A stretch of DNA of 64,000 nt from an uncultured Saprospiraceae bacterium. Lineage in GTDB: Bacteria; Bacteroidota; Bacteroidia; Chitinophagales; Saprospiraceae. Position numbers and translations under genes: made by a program. Position 1 is the first letter of the stretch, and the number at the start of each line of letters is the position of its first letter. The notes beneath the pieces were generated by a model. It ran no database searches. It saw only the letters and a program-made list of their open reading frames with translations, and was not told the DNA's origin. The DNA is taken from assembly GCA_938002665.1 (NCBI GenBank), contig CALLAE010000009.1, positions 1 through 64,000 on the forward strand. The letters run 5' to 3'. Shown here in pieces: positions 26,931 to 35,632 of the stretch.

Positions 26931-27671
26931 ATGACAAACAAAAGATTGGATTCTAAAAAAAGCTTACTTGTCCAAGTTCATGAAATCCACAAAGCATCTT
27001 ATCAAGATGTTTGGGATTTTCAGACTTTACTTCATAACAAGATAAAGCAAAATAAACGGTTTAGGAATTATGACCTTGTCTCAGACGAAGATATAGCATA
27101 TGAGCCTAATCATATTGTCTTCTGCGAACATTTTCCAGTATATACCCTAGGTAAGAGCGCTGATGTCAGTAATCTATTGCTGGAAGATCATGCGCTTTCT
27201 GATCAGGGATTTGAGATATTTAAAATTAATAGAGGGGGAGATATAACTTATCATGGTCCAGGGCAGATTACTGGATATTATATAATGGACCTAGAATTGC
27301 TTCGGAGAGACGTGCATTGGTATGTGAGATCATTAGAGCAGATTGTCATTGATCTTTTGAAGACCTACAGTGTAGAGGGGATCAGGATAGAGGAATTTAC
27401 AGGGGTATGGGTCAAATCAGAATCGACCTATAAGAAGGTATGTGCCATAGGGGTGCATCTGAGTAGATGGGTGAGTATGCATGGTTTTGGATTCAATATT
27501 AATTCTAAGCTTGATCATTTTAAGAACATCATTCCTTGTGGAATACAAGATGCAAATAAATCTGTAACAAGCTTATCAGAAATCTTGGGCTACGAGCTTG
27601 ATATAGCTGAAGTCAAAAGCAGACTTATTGATATAAGTTGTGATACTTTTGCGCTCACAAAAATTAAATAG
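26931..27671 (+). CDS. lipB: Octanoyltransferase (lipoate biosynthesis)
   Basis: The 246-residue enzyme moves octanoyl groups from acyl carrier protein to lipoyl domains. The family motif RGGDITYHGPGQITGYYI is intact, followed by KVCAIGVHLSRWVSMHGFGF with the active-site Lys, and IIPCGI with the catalytic Cys. The N-terminus carries about 15 extra residues (MTNKRLDSKKSLLVQ) compared with common homologues. The ATG lies immediately next to the start codon of the divergent gene, so any promoter must lie inside that gene, or the real start is further in. lipA is not in the window. Confidence 0.94.
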   Translation: MTNKRLDSKKSLLVQVHEIHKASYQDVWDFQTLLHNKIKQNKRFRNYDLVSDEDIAYEPNHIVFCEHFPVYTLGKSADVSNLLLEDHALSDQGFEIFKINRGGDITYHGPGQITGYYIMDLELLRRDVHWYVRSLEQIVIDLLKTYSVEGIRIEEFTGVWVKSESTYKKVCAIGVHLSRWVSMHGFGFNINSKLDHFKNIIPCGIQDANKSVTSLSEILGYELDIAEVKSRLIDISCDTFALTKIK

Positions 27672-27684
27672 CCAAGCGGATATT

Positions 27685-28203
27685 ATGGATGCAAAACGAG
27701 TGGAAGAAAGTAGAACGGTTATGACAGAGCTCATCATGCCTAATGATGCTAATCCTCTAGGGAATCTTATGGGAGGGAATCTGATGAGGTGGATGGATAT
27801 AGCGGGAGGCATCTGTGCTTCTAAGCATTGTGAGGCACATTGTGTTACAGCTTCTGTGGATCATGTTTCATTTACCTTGCCTATAAAAGTAGGAGATGTT
27901 ATCCAGTTGACCTCGGTCGTTACTAGAGCCTTTAATACTTCAGTGGAGGTCTACATAGAAGTATCTGCCACAGATATTACTGGTAACAATACTAAACTCT
28001 CCAACCATGCTTATATGACCTTTGTGGCACTGGACAAAAAAACACTTAAGCCTATAAAAGTACCAGAGTTAACACCAGTTTCTGCAGAGCAACAAAAGCT
28101 GTACGATAGTGCTCCCAGACGTAGAGAGCTGAGACTAATCTTAGGTGGTAGAATGCAGCCCAAAGATGCTACTGATCTTAGAGCCTTTTTTGATCAGTTG
28201 TAG
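27685..28203 (+). CDS. Acyl-CoA thioesterase, hotdog fold (YciA/BFIT-like)
   Basis: The 172-residue protein has the hotdog core: TELIMPNDANPLGNLMGGNLMRWMD (here split across the active-site helix), SVDHVSFTLPIKVGDVI and an acidic Asp in MRWMDIAGG typical of YciA-type thioesterases. Hydrolysis of CoA thioesters is inferred from family. I choose ATG 27685 rather than the in-frame start at 27640, which would overlap lipB by 32 bp and add non-homologous residues. It lies 13 bp after the lipB stop, so the two are probably co-transcribed. Confidence 0.88.
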   Translation: MDAKRVEESRTVMTELIMPNDANPLGNLMGGNLMRWMDIAGGICASKHCEAHCVTASVDHVSFTLPIKVGDVIQLTSVVTRAFNTSVEVYIEVSATDITGNNTKLSNHAYMTFVALDKKTLKPIKVPELTPVSAEQQKLYDSAPRRRELRLILGGRMQPKDATDLRAFFDQL

Positions 28204-28213
28204 TGCACAATTA

Positions 28214-28978
28214 TTATAAGCGTCCTGATCTACTTATAAAATTACTATTGGCTTGTTGAGTGCCCATGACTAATATGTCTTGGATGTTAACGTGCTTAGG
28301 CTGACTAATCATGAAGTAAATAATCTTGGCTATGTCTTTGGAATTAGTGGGGGTGAAGTCTTCATAGATCTTTGCCTTTTCCGTATCTCCATCAAATCTT
28401 ACTTTGGCAAATTCAGTAGACTCCACATGCCCTGGAGCTACCTGCCCCACTCTTATTCCGTACTTATGCAGATCTATCCGCATAGCCTTAGTAAGGGCAT
28501 CTACACCATGCTTGGTCGCGCAGTAAACATTGCCATTAGGGTAGACTTCTTTGCCTGCAGTGGAGGCCACATTTATAATGTGACCGTTCTTAGCTTTCAC
28601 CATAAGTGGAGAGATGTTTCTAGTCATGTACAGTAAGCCCTTGAGATTAGTATCGATCATAGTTTCCCAGTCACTTATCTTGCCGCTGTGTATAGGGTCA
28701 AAACCTTTCGCTAATCCAGCATTGTTAATGAGTACATCTATTTTTTTATCTTTTATTTTTTTTAAAGCTTGCTCTACTTCTGATAGATTAGAAACATCAA
28801 AACTAAGTTTCTCTACCTCTACGTAGTACTTGGTTTCTAGCTTTTTAGCAATATCGGAAAGCTTGGTTTTTCTCCGCCCGCAGATGATAAGGTTATGTCC
28901 TTTTTTTGCAAATTCTTTTGCAGTTGCTTTGCCTATTCCTGAAGTAGCTCCAGTTATAAGTACATTTTTTGCTTTCAT
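28214..28978 (-). CDS. SDR-family NAD(P)-dependent oxidoreductase
   Basis: The 254-residue protein is a classical short-chain dehydrogenase: cofactor motif TGATSGIGKATA at the N-terminus, CGRR after strand 2 (favouring NADP), NNAG in LINNAGLAKG, and catalytic Ser (NVASTAGKEV) with YxxxK (YCATK). It resembles the YdfG/serine 3-dehydrogenase subgroup (3-hydroxy acid dehydrogenases), but the substrate cannot be fixed. It lies 2 bp downstream of the TlpA-like lipoprotein gene, likely in one transcription unit. Confidence 0.92.
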   Translation of the reverse strand: MKAKNVLITGATSGIGKATAKEFAKKGHNLIICGRRKTKLSDIAKKLETKYYVEVEKLSFDVSNLSEVEQALKKIKDKKIDVLINNAGLAKGFDPIHSGKISDWETMIDTNLKGLLYMTRNISPLMVKAKNGHIINVASTAGKEVYPNGNVYCATKHGVDALTKAMRIDLHKYGIRVGQVAPGHVESTEFAKVRFDGDTEKAKIYEDFTPTNSKDIAKIIYFMISQPKHVNIQDILVMGTQQANSNFISRSGRL

Positions 28979-28980
28979 AA

Positions 28981-30288
28981 TTATTCAGTGAGAAGTTCAT
29001 TTAGCTTAAGGTCAAAATCCTTTTTGAAATCAGAATATTTGCTTGTCGCAGGACCAGAAAAACCTGTATGAATATATCTGATTTTGTCTTCTGCATCCAC
29101 AATTAATAGAGTAGGGTAAGAATATATTTTATCAAGGAATGCAAAGGTTTCTCCTGTTTCCTTTTTACTTGCATAACCACCCAGTAATATTGGCCAATCA
29201 AAGTCCAGAGCAGACTTGTATTTTTTTAGAATTGATTTGGCTTTGGCTTCATCTCTGTACCTTTCAAAGGCAATGGTAACTAATTCTATATCATCTCCTA
29301 GGGTCTCTTTTATTTCTTTCAAAAAGATAATTTCGTCTTTGCAGTTTGGACACCAGGTGCCCATAATATTTATCAGTTTTGTTTTGCCTTTGTACTTGGA
29401 ATCAGAAAGACTGATTTGTAGGCCTTCTTCATCTTGGAAAGAAAAATCTATTGCTTCAGCGGACGTAGATTTTGTCATCGCATAAGGATCTTCTAGACTG
29501 AATCCTTCATCCCTTACGGCTTGCCACTTTGATTTGTAATGTTTCCCACTTCTGAACTCTCCATAGATAGTATCTTGTTGCAAACTTCCACTAAAGAGAA
29601 AGGCATGAGAACCATCAAATACTGAAAGTCTCATCTTATCACCAAAAGCATTTCCACTCAGAAATCTGTAGTCACCTGTCTCGGTCAAAAATGTGCCATT
29701 GAGCACAAAACCGTCTTGCTGAAACTCTGCTATAGCAGGATATGCCTCATCATTATCATACTCGAAAGTGACTTTCCATTTCCCTGAAAAATCTTTTGTA
29801 TCAGGCATCGGTTTGTCTATAAATCTATGGTTAAAACCATAATGAGCTATAAATGGAATCTTATATTTTTCCTTATAATTGACTATCCAGTAGCCTTCTA
29901 TAAAGTTCTCTTCGTAGAAGCCATCCATGGATGTATCAAAGGATAGGAAATCAAATTTTAAGGTGTCTTTGGCAGTGGCAGGATCTCTACCATAATGGAC
30001 TGATTCTATTTTTATTTTTTCAGCACCATTCAGTAAGAATACTTCCATTTGGTCACCGCTATATTCTACCTCTAAATTGAAGGGAAGTTCAAAGTAGTCG
30101 AGAACCTTTTGTTCGTCTTCTATAACTCCTGAAGCTATAACTTGATCTGGGTCAGTCAATTTCAGAACACCTCTCCATTGCCCTGGCGGGAGCATAGAAA
30201 AAGAGTTAGGCTGTTGGATGCAAGAGCTAAATCCAATGGATAAAAGGATTAGGAATATTAGAAAAGGTATATTGCGACTACTGCTCAT
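28981..30288 (-). CDS. TlpA-like thioredoxin-domain lipoprotein
   Basis: The 435-residue protein has a lipoprotein signal (GFSSC, Cys23), a beta-rich region of about 250 residues of the type found ahead of thioredoxin domains in Bacteroidota (GQWRGVLKL, SGKWKVTFEYDN), and a C-terminal TlpA/ResA-like thioredoxin domain with the active site TWCPNC (Cys313, Cys316) and a cis-Pro (YSYPTLLIVDA). It probably reduces or rearranges disulfides of envelope proteins. A perfect inverted repeat lies 26 bp upstream of its start. Confidence 0.88.
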   Translation of the reverse strand: MSSSRNIPFLIFLILLSIGFSSCIQQPNSFSMLPPGQWRGVLKLTDPDQVIASGVIEDEQKVLDYFELPFNLEVEYSGDQMEVFLLNGAEKIKIESVHYGRDPATAKDTLKFDFLSFDTSMDGFYEENFIEGYWIVNYKEKYKIPFIAHYGFNHRFIDKPMPDTKDFSGKWKVTFEYDNDEAYPAIAEFQQDGFVLNGTFLTETGDYRFLSGNAFGDKMRLSVFDGSHAFLFSGSLQQDTIYGEFRSGKHYKSKWQAVRDEGFSLEDPYAMTKSTSAEAIDFSFQDEEGLQISLSDSKYKGKTKLINIMGTWCPNCKDEIIFLKEIKETLGDDIELVTIAFERYRDEAKAKSILKKYKSALDFDWPILLGGYASKKETGETFAFLDKIYSYPTLLIVDAEDKIRYIHTGFSGPATSKYSDFKKDFDLKLNELLTE

Positions 30289-30313
30289 TTTGATCTGTTT
30301 TGATAAAGTTACT

Positions 30314-30333
30314 AATTAGAATAAGTTCTAATT
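30314..30333. promoter_or_regulatory. Inverted repeat AATTAGAA-TAAG-TTCTAATT
   Basis: Two perfect 8-bp arms around a 4-bp loop lie between the porP-like stop (30351) and the TlpA-like start (30288). It could be an operator for the downstream gene, or a weak terminator, although no T-run follows on the reverse strand. Confidence 0.35.
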
Positions 30334-30350
30334 GTTCAGAACCAAATAGA

Positions 30351-31403
30351 TTAAAATGTTGGGCAGAAAGAATTAGTATTCTCATGTATGCCACTGAATC
30401 TTATGGAGAACTCAAAGGTGTTATATCCAAAGGTAGATTGGCCAATATCAAGTAGATGTATGTCATAGGAGAATCCGAAAATGAATTTTTCCTTTCTAAG
30501 TCCAATCAGAGGGGTTAGATTTTCGATATGTGAGCCGTCTAGATCATCTTGAAAAGTAAGCCATAGACCAAGTATCAACGCATTTTCTCTATCCTTAAAG
30601 GTATGCTCGATATTAGACCCTAAGTCTATCTGATTACGTACACCTTGTTTTTGATAGATGACTCTGGGCTGGATTTGAGTAGAATAATTAAGTTGTCGGT
30701 CTAGGCTCAAGTGCAGTAAGGTCTTCCGCTCTAATTTTTGGCTGATATCTATACTAGGATTAGGTAAAGACAATTTAGAAAAGAAAGAGTAGCTAGGTTC
30801 ATTGATATGGTGGATAGCGGCACCTAGATAGAAAGCGGATTTCTCTAATTGAATAGAATAATTAAGCCCCACAGAAATATCAAAGGTCCCGAAGTTATTA
30901 GGAGGTAGATTTTCAGATGTTTGTAAATCGTAAGTACTTATCTGGTCAAACTGATCTTCAAAGGTCAGGTTGTCATAATTGATATTATGCTGTATGATAC
31001 CAAGTTGGACTCCCGCTCCTAAATATGAAGGCTTAGTTTCTCCTAATCTCTTATGATAGGCGGCAAATGCGGCTAGCTTATTATTATTAGATTGGAATTC
31101 CGCGACCTTATCGTTTGTAAAAAAGAGGCCTATGCCTAACTTGTCTGCTGATCTCTGCCTCCCTATCTTAAGGTCAATATTGGTATCTCCTCCCGCTGCA
31201 AAGGTTTGGTAAGGAGCATCTAGTTTGTTATTCCACTGGTCTCTATAGATAGCTGTCATTCTGTATGTCCCGTCATAGGCTCCAGTAAGAGCAGGATTCA
31301 TATGTATAGGAATAGCATAAAACTGAGAAAAATGTTCGTCTTGAGCAGTAGAGCAGACACTATACAGAACCATTAATAAAACAACTAAATACTTAGAACT
31401 CAT
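30351..31403 (-). CDS. PorP/SprF family type IX secretion-associated outer-membrane protein
   Basis: The 350-residue product has a signal peptide ending CSTAQ and the hallmark opening DEHFSQFYAIPIHMNPALTG. About 14 amphipathic strands follow, with LGIGLFFTNDKV, LGAGVQLGI and ending FEFSIRFS, all of the PorP/SprF (TIGR03519) family. These beta-barrels partner with type IX cargo carrying type B sorting domains and often sit next to their cargo gene. Here no large type B gene is adjacent; the nearest is at 52921. A TAGATTTG box ends only 5 bp upstream of the ATG. Confidence 0.92.
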   Translation of the reverse strand: MSSKYLVVLLMVLYSVCSTAQDEHFSQFYAIPIHMNPALTGAYDGTYRMTAIYRDQWNNKLDAPYQTFAAGGDTNIDLKIGRQRSADKLGIGLFFTNDKVAEFQSNNNKLAAFAAYHKRLGETKPSYLGAGVQLGIIQHNINYDNLTFEDQFDQISTYDLQTSENLPPNNFGTFDISVGLNYSIQLEKSAFYLGAAIHHINEPSYSFFSKLSLPNPSIDISQKLERKTLLHLSLDRQLNYSTQIQPRVIYQKQGVRNQIDLGSNIEHTFKDRENALILGLWLTFQDDLDGSHIENLTPLIGLRKEKFIFGFSYDIHLLDIGQSTFGYNTFEFSIRFSGIHENTNSFCPTF

Positions 31404-31407
31404 GACA

Positions 31408-31415
31408 CAAATCTA
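31408..31415 (-). promoter_or_regulatory. Possible -7 box of the porP/sprF-like gene
   Basis: The reverse strand reads TAGATTTG, fitting TAnnTTTG exactly, and ends 5 bp before the start codon. If used, the transcript would be nearly leaderless. No -33 TTG is evident. A 10-bp palindrome (ACAATATTGT, 31415-31424) overlaps its edge. Confidence 0.35.
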
Positions 31416-31554
31416 CAATATTGTAATATTAACCTTTACAGAATAGATGGGAATACGCTATAATAACTCGTGAATTAGATAATTATTCTATTTCGTTACA
31501 AAGTTCATACTACAAACTAGAATTGTAATTTAGTAGCCTCGAAATAAGAAGCGT

Positions 31555-32358
31555 TTGGCCCGTCCTAAATTAAGTCCTTTTGGTGTTTGCAAGATAAGTG
31601 TCGCCTCTCTAAGGCAACTACCCAATCATAGATCATACCTTGTTTCTCAAGTATTGTTTGGCGAGTATGTGACTATCATATCCAAAAAGAAAGAATGGTA
31701 TCGCGTGGAATGCAGCTGGGATGGAGTAGTAGGGTGGATAGATTCTAAGCAATTCTATGTTCTCAAAGAAAGTGATCTAAAGCACAAGGAAGAATGCACG
31801 ACCTATTCGCTAGAGCATCTCCATGGTCTCAACTCTAATACTATAACAATTCCTATTTCACTCGGCTCAAATCTTTATCATTGTGATGGGCTGAATGTCA
31901 AAATGCCTTTTGGTAGTTTTCAGTTCCAAGGACAGATCGTATCTCTAGATAGAGCAAAACATTCTAGTAGATTACTAGCAAGCATAGCACGTCGCTATAT
32001 TCATTGCCCTCAGCTATATGGCGGGAGATCCATACTAGGTGTAGATGCGTCAGGCTATATCCAGGTCATTTTTAAAATGATAGGGATACGGATGCCCAGA
32101 ACATGTACTGAGCAGTCTAAAATGGGCACAGATATAGGATTTCAGTCCCAGGCACGGTTTGGAGACTTAGCATTTTTCGAATCGGAGAAAGGCTTAATAG
32201 AACATGTGGGGTTAGTGCAAGAGGACAATACTATTTTGCATGTATATGGTCAGGTGAGGCTGGACCTAATAGATCAGCATGGGATTTTTGACAAAACGAA
32301 AAAAAGGTATACCCACAAACTTAGGACGATCAGAAGAATAGAAGAACTTAATGACTAA
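31555..32358 (+). CDS. SH3 / NlpC-P60-fold protein lacking the catalytic cysteine
   Basis: The 267-residue protein has a bacterial SH3 domain (residues 10-70: GEYVTIISKKKEWYRVE, GWIDSKQF), a second SH3-like region, and a C-terminal NlpC/P60 domain (about 140-265). In this family the nucleophile lies in DCSGF; here the sequence is GVDASGYIQ, with Ala at residue 165 encoded by GCG 32047-32049. The two histidines are kept (HVGLV, His217; LHVYG, His229). A Cys-to-Ala change needs at least two base changes, so a single read error does not explain it. The protein is therefore probably a cell-wall-binding pseudoenzyme. It starts at TTG, the only close start after an upstream stop, and has no export signal. 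Confidence 0.85.
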   Translation: MARPKLSPFGVCKISVASLRQLPNHRSYLVSQVLFGEYVTIISKKKEWYRVECSWDGVVGWIDSKQFYVLKESDLKHKEECTTYSLEHLHGLNSNTITIPISLGSNLYHCDGLNVKMPFGSFQFQGQIVSLDRAKHSSRLLASIARRYIHCPQLYGGRSILGVDASGYIQVIFKMIGIRMPRTCTEQSKMGTDIGFQSQARFGDLAFFESEKGLIEHVGLVQEDNTILHVYGQVRLDLIDQHGIFDKTKKRYTHKLRTIRRIEELND

Positions 32359-32359
32359 G

Positions 32360-32821
32360 TTATACCTCTACTGATTCTACAGTTGGGTTCTTTATAAGCA
32401 GGCAATTCCGCAACCAAAACTTGTCTATCAACTCTATCAGCTCAAATATCTTATCTATGTCTACTGGCTTAGATAGATAGGCATTAGCACCGTACTCGTA
32501 ACATTTTTCTATGTCACTTTTGAGCTTAGATGTGGTAAATACTATGACAGGTATTTTCTTGAAGACAGAATCCTTTTTAATAACAGATATAACTTGCTGA
32601 CCACTGATTTTTGGTAGATTCAGATCTGAAATGATCAGATCAGGAAGGTCTCTATAGTGCGCCTTCTTAGAGGCTTCAAAATAGTTGAGCATTTCTTGAC
32701 CATCTGTGACATACTCTAGATTGATAGCTAGCTCATTAAATGAGATAGCTTCTTCAAATAGTTTAATGTCAGCAATGTTGTCCTCTATGTATAGAACTTT
32801 TTTGACCTCTTTATGAAGCAT
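32360..32821 (-). CDS. Single-domain response regulator
   Basis: The 153-residue protein is a stand-alone receiver domain: acidic pocket YIEDN, phospho-acceptor Asp66 in LIISDLNLP, Thr at VIVFTTS and Lys118 in YLSKPVD. It has no output domain, so it would signal by protein contact, as CheY does or as members of phosphorelays do. This type, with LYIEDNIADIKLFEEA, is often encoded near hybrid histidine kinases, but none is adjacent. Its stop is 1 bp from the convergent NlpC-like stop. Confidence 0.92.
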   Translation of the reverse strand: MLHKEVKKVLYIEDNIADIKLFEEAISFNELAINLEYVTDGQEMLNYFEASKKAHYRDLPDLIISDLNLPKISGQQVISVIKKDSVFKKIPVIVFTTSKLKSDIEKCYEYGANAYLSKPVDIDKIFELIELIDKFWLRNCLLIKNPTVESVEV

Positions 32822-32987
32822 ATTATTATAGTATTAAAGCTTGCGCAAGTTAATAATATTAAAAGAGAATATTTAAAGGAAGGGGGTCGGGGGGTATCTA
32901 GTCGTTAGTTATGACTTATAAATGATTTAAAAGTCACATTATACTCACGTTAAAGTCAATAATTATTCCAAGGCTGAGTCTTTATAA

Positions 32988-32995
32988 TACATTTG
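32988..32995 (+). promoter_or_regulatory. -7 box TACATTTG of the EamA transporter gene
   Basis: An exact match to TAnnTTTG lies 65 bp ahead of the ATG at 33061. A perfect palindrome begins 10 bp downstream of it, about where transcription would start. Confidence 0.5.
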
Positions 32996-33004
32996 CAACC
33001 AAAT

Positions 33005-33020
33005 TGACAACTAGTTGTCA
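33005..33020. promoter_or_regulatory. Perfect 16-bp palindrome TGACAACTAGTTGTCA (probable operator)
   Basis: Every base is matched by its complement around the centre. Lying just after the -7 box, it is placed where a bound repressor would block transcription of the EamA transporter. The size and symmetry suit MarR-, TetR- or HxlR-type dimers; no such gene is adjacent. Confidence 0.6.
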
Positions 33021-33060
33021 GTTATAAAAAAGAGTATTGGAACCATATTTTAAGCTAAAA

Positions 33061-33951
33061 ATGGGTAAAAAGGCACTGATTATAGTCAGTTTCATCATAA
33101 TCTACGTCGTGTGGGGATCTACTTACCTATTTTCTACTTACGCCTTAGACCAGATTCCAGCTTTTAAGCTATGCTCCGTTAGATATTTAGTATCCGGCTT
33201 AGTCACTTTTTGTCTGATGTTTCTCTTTTTTAGACCGAGTATACCTAGTCATACTGAGCTGATGAATGCTGCAATTGCAGGTTTTGTGTTTCTGGGCCTA
33301 GGAACAGGCGGAGCTATATGGGCACTTAATTATTTAGATTCAGGCATGACTGCTTTGATTATATCTGCAGAGCCGCTCATAATCGTGCTCATGATGTGGG
33401 TAGCGAACAAGAAAAGGCCAGCCAGCCAAGCCTTCCTTGGAATCATAATGAGTATGCTGGGAATGTTTTTACTTGTCTCGCAAAAGGAACTGGTCGGAAG
33501 TCCTGAGCAATGGACGGGAGTGCTGGTTATATTCCTTTCTATGCTCGCTTGGGGTGGTGGTTCTATCTTTGTAAGTAAGGCCAAGCTACCCGATTCTCAA
33601 TGGCTCAACTCAGCTATACAAATGACGGTGGGAGGCCTCGCTACGCTTCTTATTAGTCTGACTATCGGAGAGGAGGGATTTCTATGGTCCTCGCTCACTT
33701 TTAAAACCTTAAGCTCATTGGCCTTTCTGATAGTCTTTGGCTCTATCCTGGCTTTTACTGCCTTTAATTTTCTACTGAGAAATGTCTCTACAGAGAAAGT
33801 GGCCACTAACACTTATGTCAATCCTATCATCGCCATGTATCTGGGCTACCAGTTTAATGATGAAGTTGTTTCCTTTCTATCCATTATAGCCGCTCTCATC
33901 ATGCTTTCAGGTGTCTTCATTATCAATACTAACAAGAAAAGCAGTCAATAA
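33061..33951 (+). CDS. EamA/DMT-family transporter
   Basis: The 296-residue protein has about ten hydrophobic helices in two EamA halves; the first opens IIYVVWGSTYLFS and the second starts near LSMLAWGGGSIFVSKA. Members of the drug/metabolite transporter superfamily (YdcZ/RhaT/YedA type) export amino acids, nucleosides or drugs. I use ATG 33061; an in-frame TTG at 33037 would add eight polar residues. The promoter with a palindromic operator suggests inducible expression, consistent with an efflux role, but the substrate is unknown. Confidence 0.9.
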   Translation: MGKKALIIVSFIIIYVVWGSTYLFSTYALDQIPAFKLCSVRYLVSGLVTFCLMFLFFRPSIPSHTELMNAAIAGFVFLGLGTGGAIWALNYLDSGMTALIISAEPLIIVLMMWVANKKRPASQAFLGIIMSMLGMFLLVSQKELVGSPEQWTGVLVIFLSMLAWGGGSIFVSKAKLPDSQWLNSAIQMTVGGLATLLISLTIGEEGFLWSSLTFKTLSSLAFLIVFGSILAFTAFNFLLRNVSTEKVATNTYVNPIIAMYLGYQFNDEVVSFLSIIAALIMLSGVFIINTNKKSSQ

Positions 33952-34013
33952 TTCTTACGTAATAAACGACTGTAAAAGATAATAATCAACTATGAGCGAT
34001 GAGTAGGGGGAAT

Positions 34014-34049
34014 TAAAAAAGCCTCTTACAAACTAGTTGCAAGAGGCTT
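34014..34049 (-). terminator. Terminator of the DUF2795 gene
   Basis: On the reverse strand, AAGCCTCTT and AAGAGGCTT form a perfect 9-bp stem, followed by TTTTAATT. It begins 27 bp after the DUF2795 stop. Confidence 0.8.
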
Positions 34050-34075
34050 GTATAACTTTATCTAGATATATAAAT

Positions 34076-34297
34076 CTAGTATTCATCTTCATTGAAAAGG
34101 AAATCATCCTTCCTTGGAAAATCTGGCCATATTTCTACCATATTTTCATAAGAATCGCCTTCATCTTCCATCTCTTGTAGATTTTCTACAACTTCTGGAG
34201 GAGAACAAGTTCTAATTGCATAATCGATTAACTCATCTCTTGTAGCAGGCCAAGGTGCATCTTCTAAATGGTGAGCCAATTCTAATGTCCAGTACAT
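34076..34297 (-). CDS. DUF2795 family small protein
   Basis: The 73-residue protein reads MYWTLELAHHLEDAPWPATR at its start and continues with ELIDYAIR and VVENLQEMEDEG, the strongly conserved core of DUF2795, ending in an acidic tail (FLFNEDEY). It is soluble, acidic and conserved across Bacteroidota; the function is unknown. It stands alone with its own promoter-like box and terminator, which suggests a dedicated, well-expressed gene. Confidence 0.88.
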   Translation of the reverse strand: MYWTLELAHHLEDAPWPATRDELIDYAIRTCSPPEVVENLQEMEDEGDSYENMVEIWPDFPRKDDFLFNEDEY

Positions 34298-34341
34298 ATT
34301 CTAGGTATTATTTAATTAATTGAGTTTTGGTCAATTTCCCG

Positions 34342-34349
34342 CAAATGTA
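34342..34349 (-). promoter_or_regulatory. -7 box of the DUF2795 gene
   Basis: The reverse strand reads TACATTTG, an exact TAnnTTTG match 45 bp ahead of the ATG at 34297. No clear -33 TTG is seen. Confidence 0.5.
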
Positions 34350-34500
34350 TTAAAAAAACATAAAGGACGAAATGTTTTCTATAATTTGATTCAACGATAT
34401 GTAAATCATTGAGATACAGTACATTGTAAGAGGAAAAATTGAATAAACTCTTAGTGTAGTCTCATAAACCTCTAAAGGCTTAAAAAGATTCCCTTAGCTA

Positions 34501-35571
34501 TCAGATAATTAGCATAGCGTCACCATAGCTAAAGAATCTGTATTTCTGCTTAATAGCTTCTTGGTAAGCATCCATGATTAAGTCATGACCTGCAAATGCT
34601 GCTACCATGATAACCAATGATGATTTCGGTAAGTGAAAGTTAGTCAGCATACTGTTAGCTATACTGAACTCAAAAGGATGATAGATAAACTTATTTGTCC
34701 ATCCTTCTGCTTCCTTTAGAAAACCTGTGGCTGAGACAGCTGATTCTATGGCTCTCATAGAAGTCGTGCCTACACTACATATTTTTCTTTTGCCTTCTAT
34801 GGACTTATTTACAATTTTCGCTGCATCGCCAGGAATAGAAAAGTATTCTGCCTCCATTTTGTGCTTTGACAAATCTTCTACTTCTATTTCTCTGAATGTT
34901 CCTAGTCCCACATGCAGAGTGACCTTGGGTAGATTGACGCCTTTGATTTCTAGTTTTTTCATTAGCGTTTTGCTAAAATGCAAACCCGCTGTAGGTGCAG
35001 CTACTGCCCCTATCTTAGAAGCGTAGACAGTCTGGTATCTTTCGATGTCTATTTCTTCAGGTTCTCTGTCTATGTATTTCGGCAGAGGCGTATGTCCTAG
35101 CTTTCTTAGAATTGCATGATACTCATCATCTGTACCTTCAAAGAAGAAACGAATTGTTCTACCCCTAGAAGTAGTATTATCCACTACCTCTGCTACTAAT
35201 AGATCTTCTTCTGGATTAGCTGGGTCAGCAAAGAATAACTTGTTCCCAACTCTTATTTTTCTCGCAGGATCTACTAGTACATCCCAGAGTCTAGAATCTT
35301 TATTTAGTTCTCTGAGTAAGAAGACTTCTATCTGAGCACCAGTCTTCTCTTTTTTTCCAAAAAGTCTCGCTGGGAATACTCTTGTATTATTGAAGATCAT
35401 AGTGTCTTCTTCATCAAAATACTCTATGACATCTTTGAAAACCCTATGTTCTATTTTTCCAGTTTCTTTATGGACCACCATAAGTCTTGATTCATCTCTA
35501 ACATCAGTAGGATATTTAGCAATGAGCTTTTCTGGAAGTTCAAATTGAAACGTGGATAGTTTAGTCTTCAT
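34501..35571 (-). CDS. queA: S-adenosylmethionine:tRNA ribosyltransferase-isomerase
   Basis: The 356-residue enzyme transfers and isomerises the ribosyl part of SAM onto preQ1 at tRNA position 34 to make epoxyqueuosine. Family signatures are present: [20 protein letters not shown] at the N-terminus, [41 protein letters not shown], and near the end [20 protein letters not shown]. Length is normal. It has a good promoter of the TTG-N22-TATTTTTG type. Confidence 0.96.
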   Translation of the reverse strand: MKTKLSTFQFELPEKLIAKYPTDVRDESRLMVVHKETGKIEHRVFKDVIEYFDEEDTMIFNNTRVFPARLFGKKEKTGAQIEVFLLRELNKDSRLWDVLVDPARKIRVGNKLFFADPANPEEDLLVAEVVDNTTSRGRTIRFFFEGTDDEYHAILRKLGHTPLPKYIDREPEEIDIERYQTVYASKIGAVAAPTAGLHFSKTLMKKLEIKGVNLPKVTLHVGLGTFREIEVEDLSKHKMEAEYFSIPGDAAKIVNKSIEGKRKICSVGTTSMRAIESAVSATGFLKEAEGWTNKFIYHPFEFSIANSMLTNFHLPKSSLVIMVAAFAGHDLIMDAYQEAIKQKYRFFSYGDAMLII

Positions 35572-35599
35572 GTTGAGTATATCGATTTATAATAGCGTG

Positions 35600-35632
35600 C
35601 AAAAATAGAAAAATTAGGATAATACTGTTCAA
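35600..35632 (-). promoter_or_regulatory. Promoter of queA
   Basis: On the reverse strand TTG (35632-35630) is followed after 22 bp by TATTTTTG (35607-35600). Both elements fit the Bacteroidota pattern, and the -7 box lies 28 bp ahead of the queA start. Confidence 0.6.

Noticed and set aside
31405-31554. Possible attachment or mobile element site near the ACAATATTGT palindrome
   Set aside because: There are no integrase or transposase genes, no target duplications and no compositional break.
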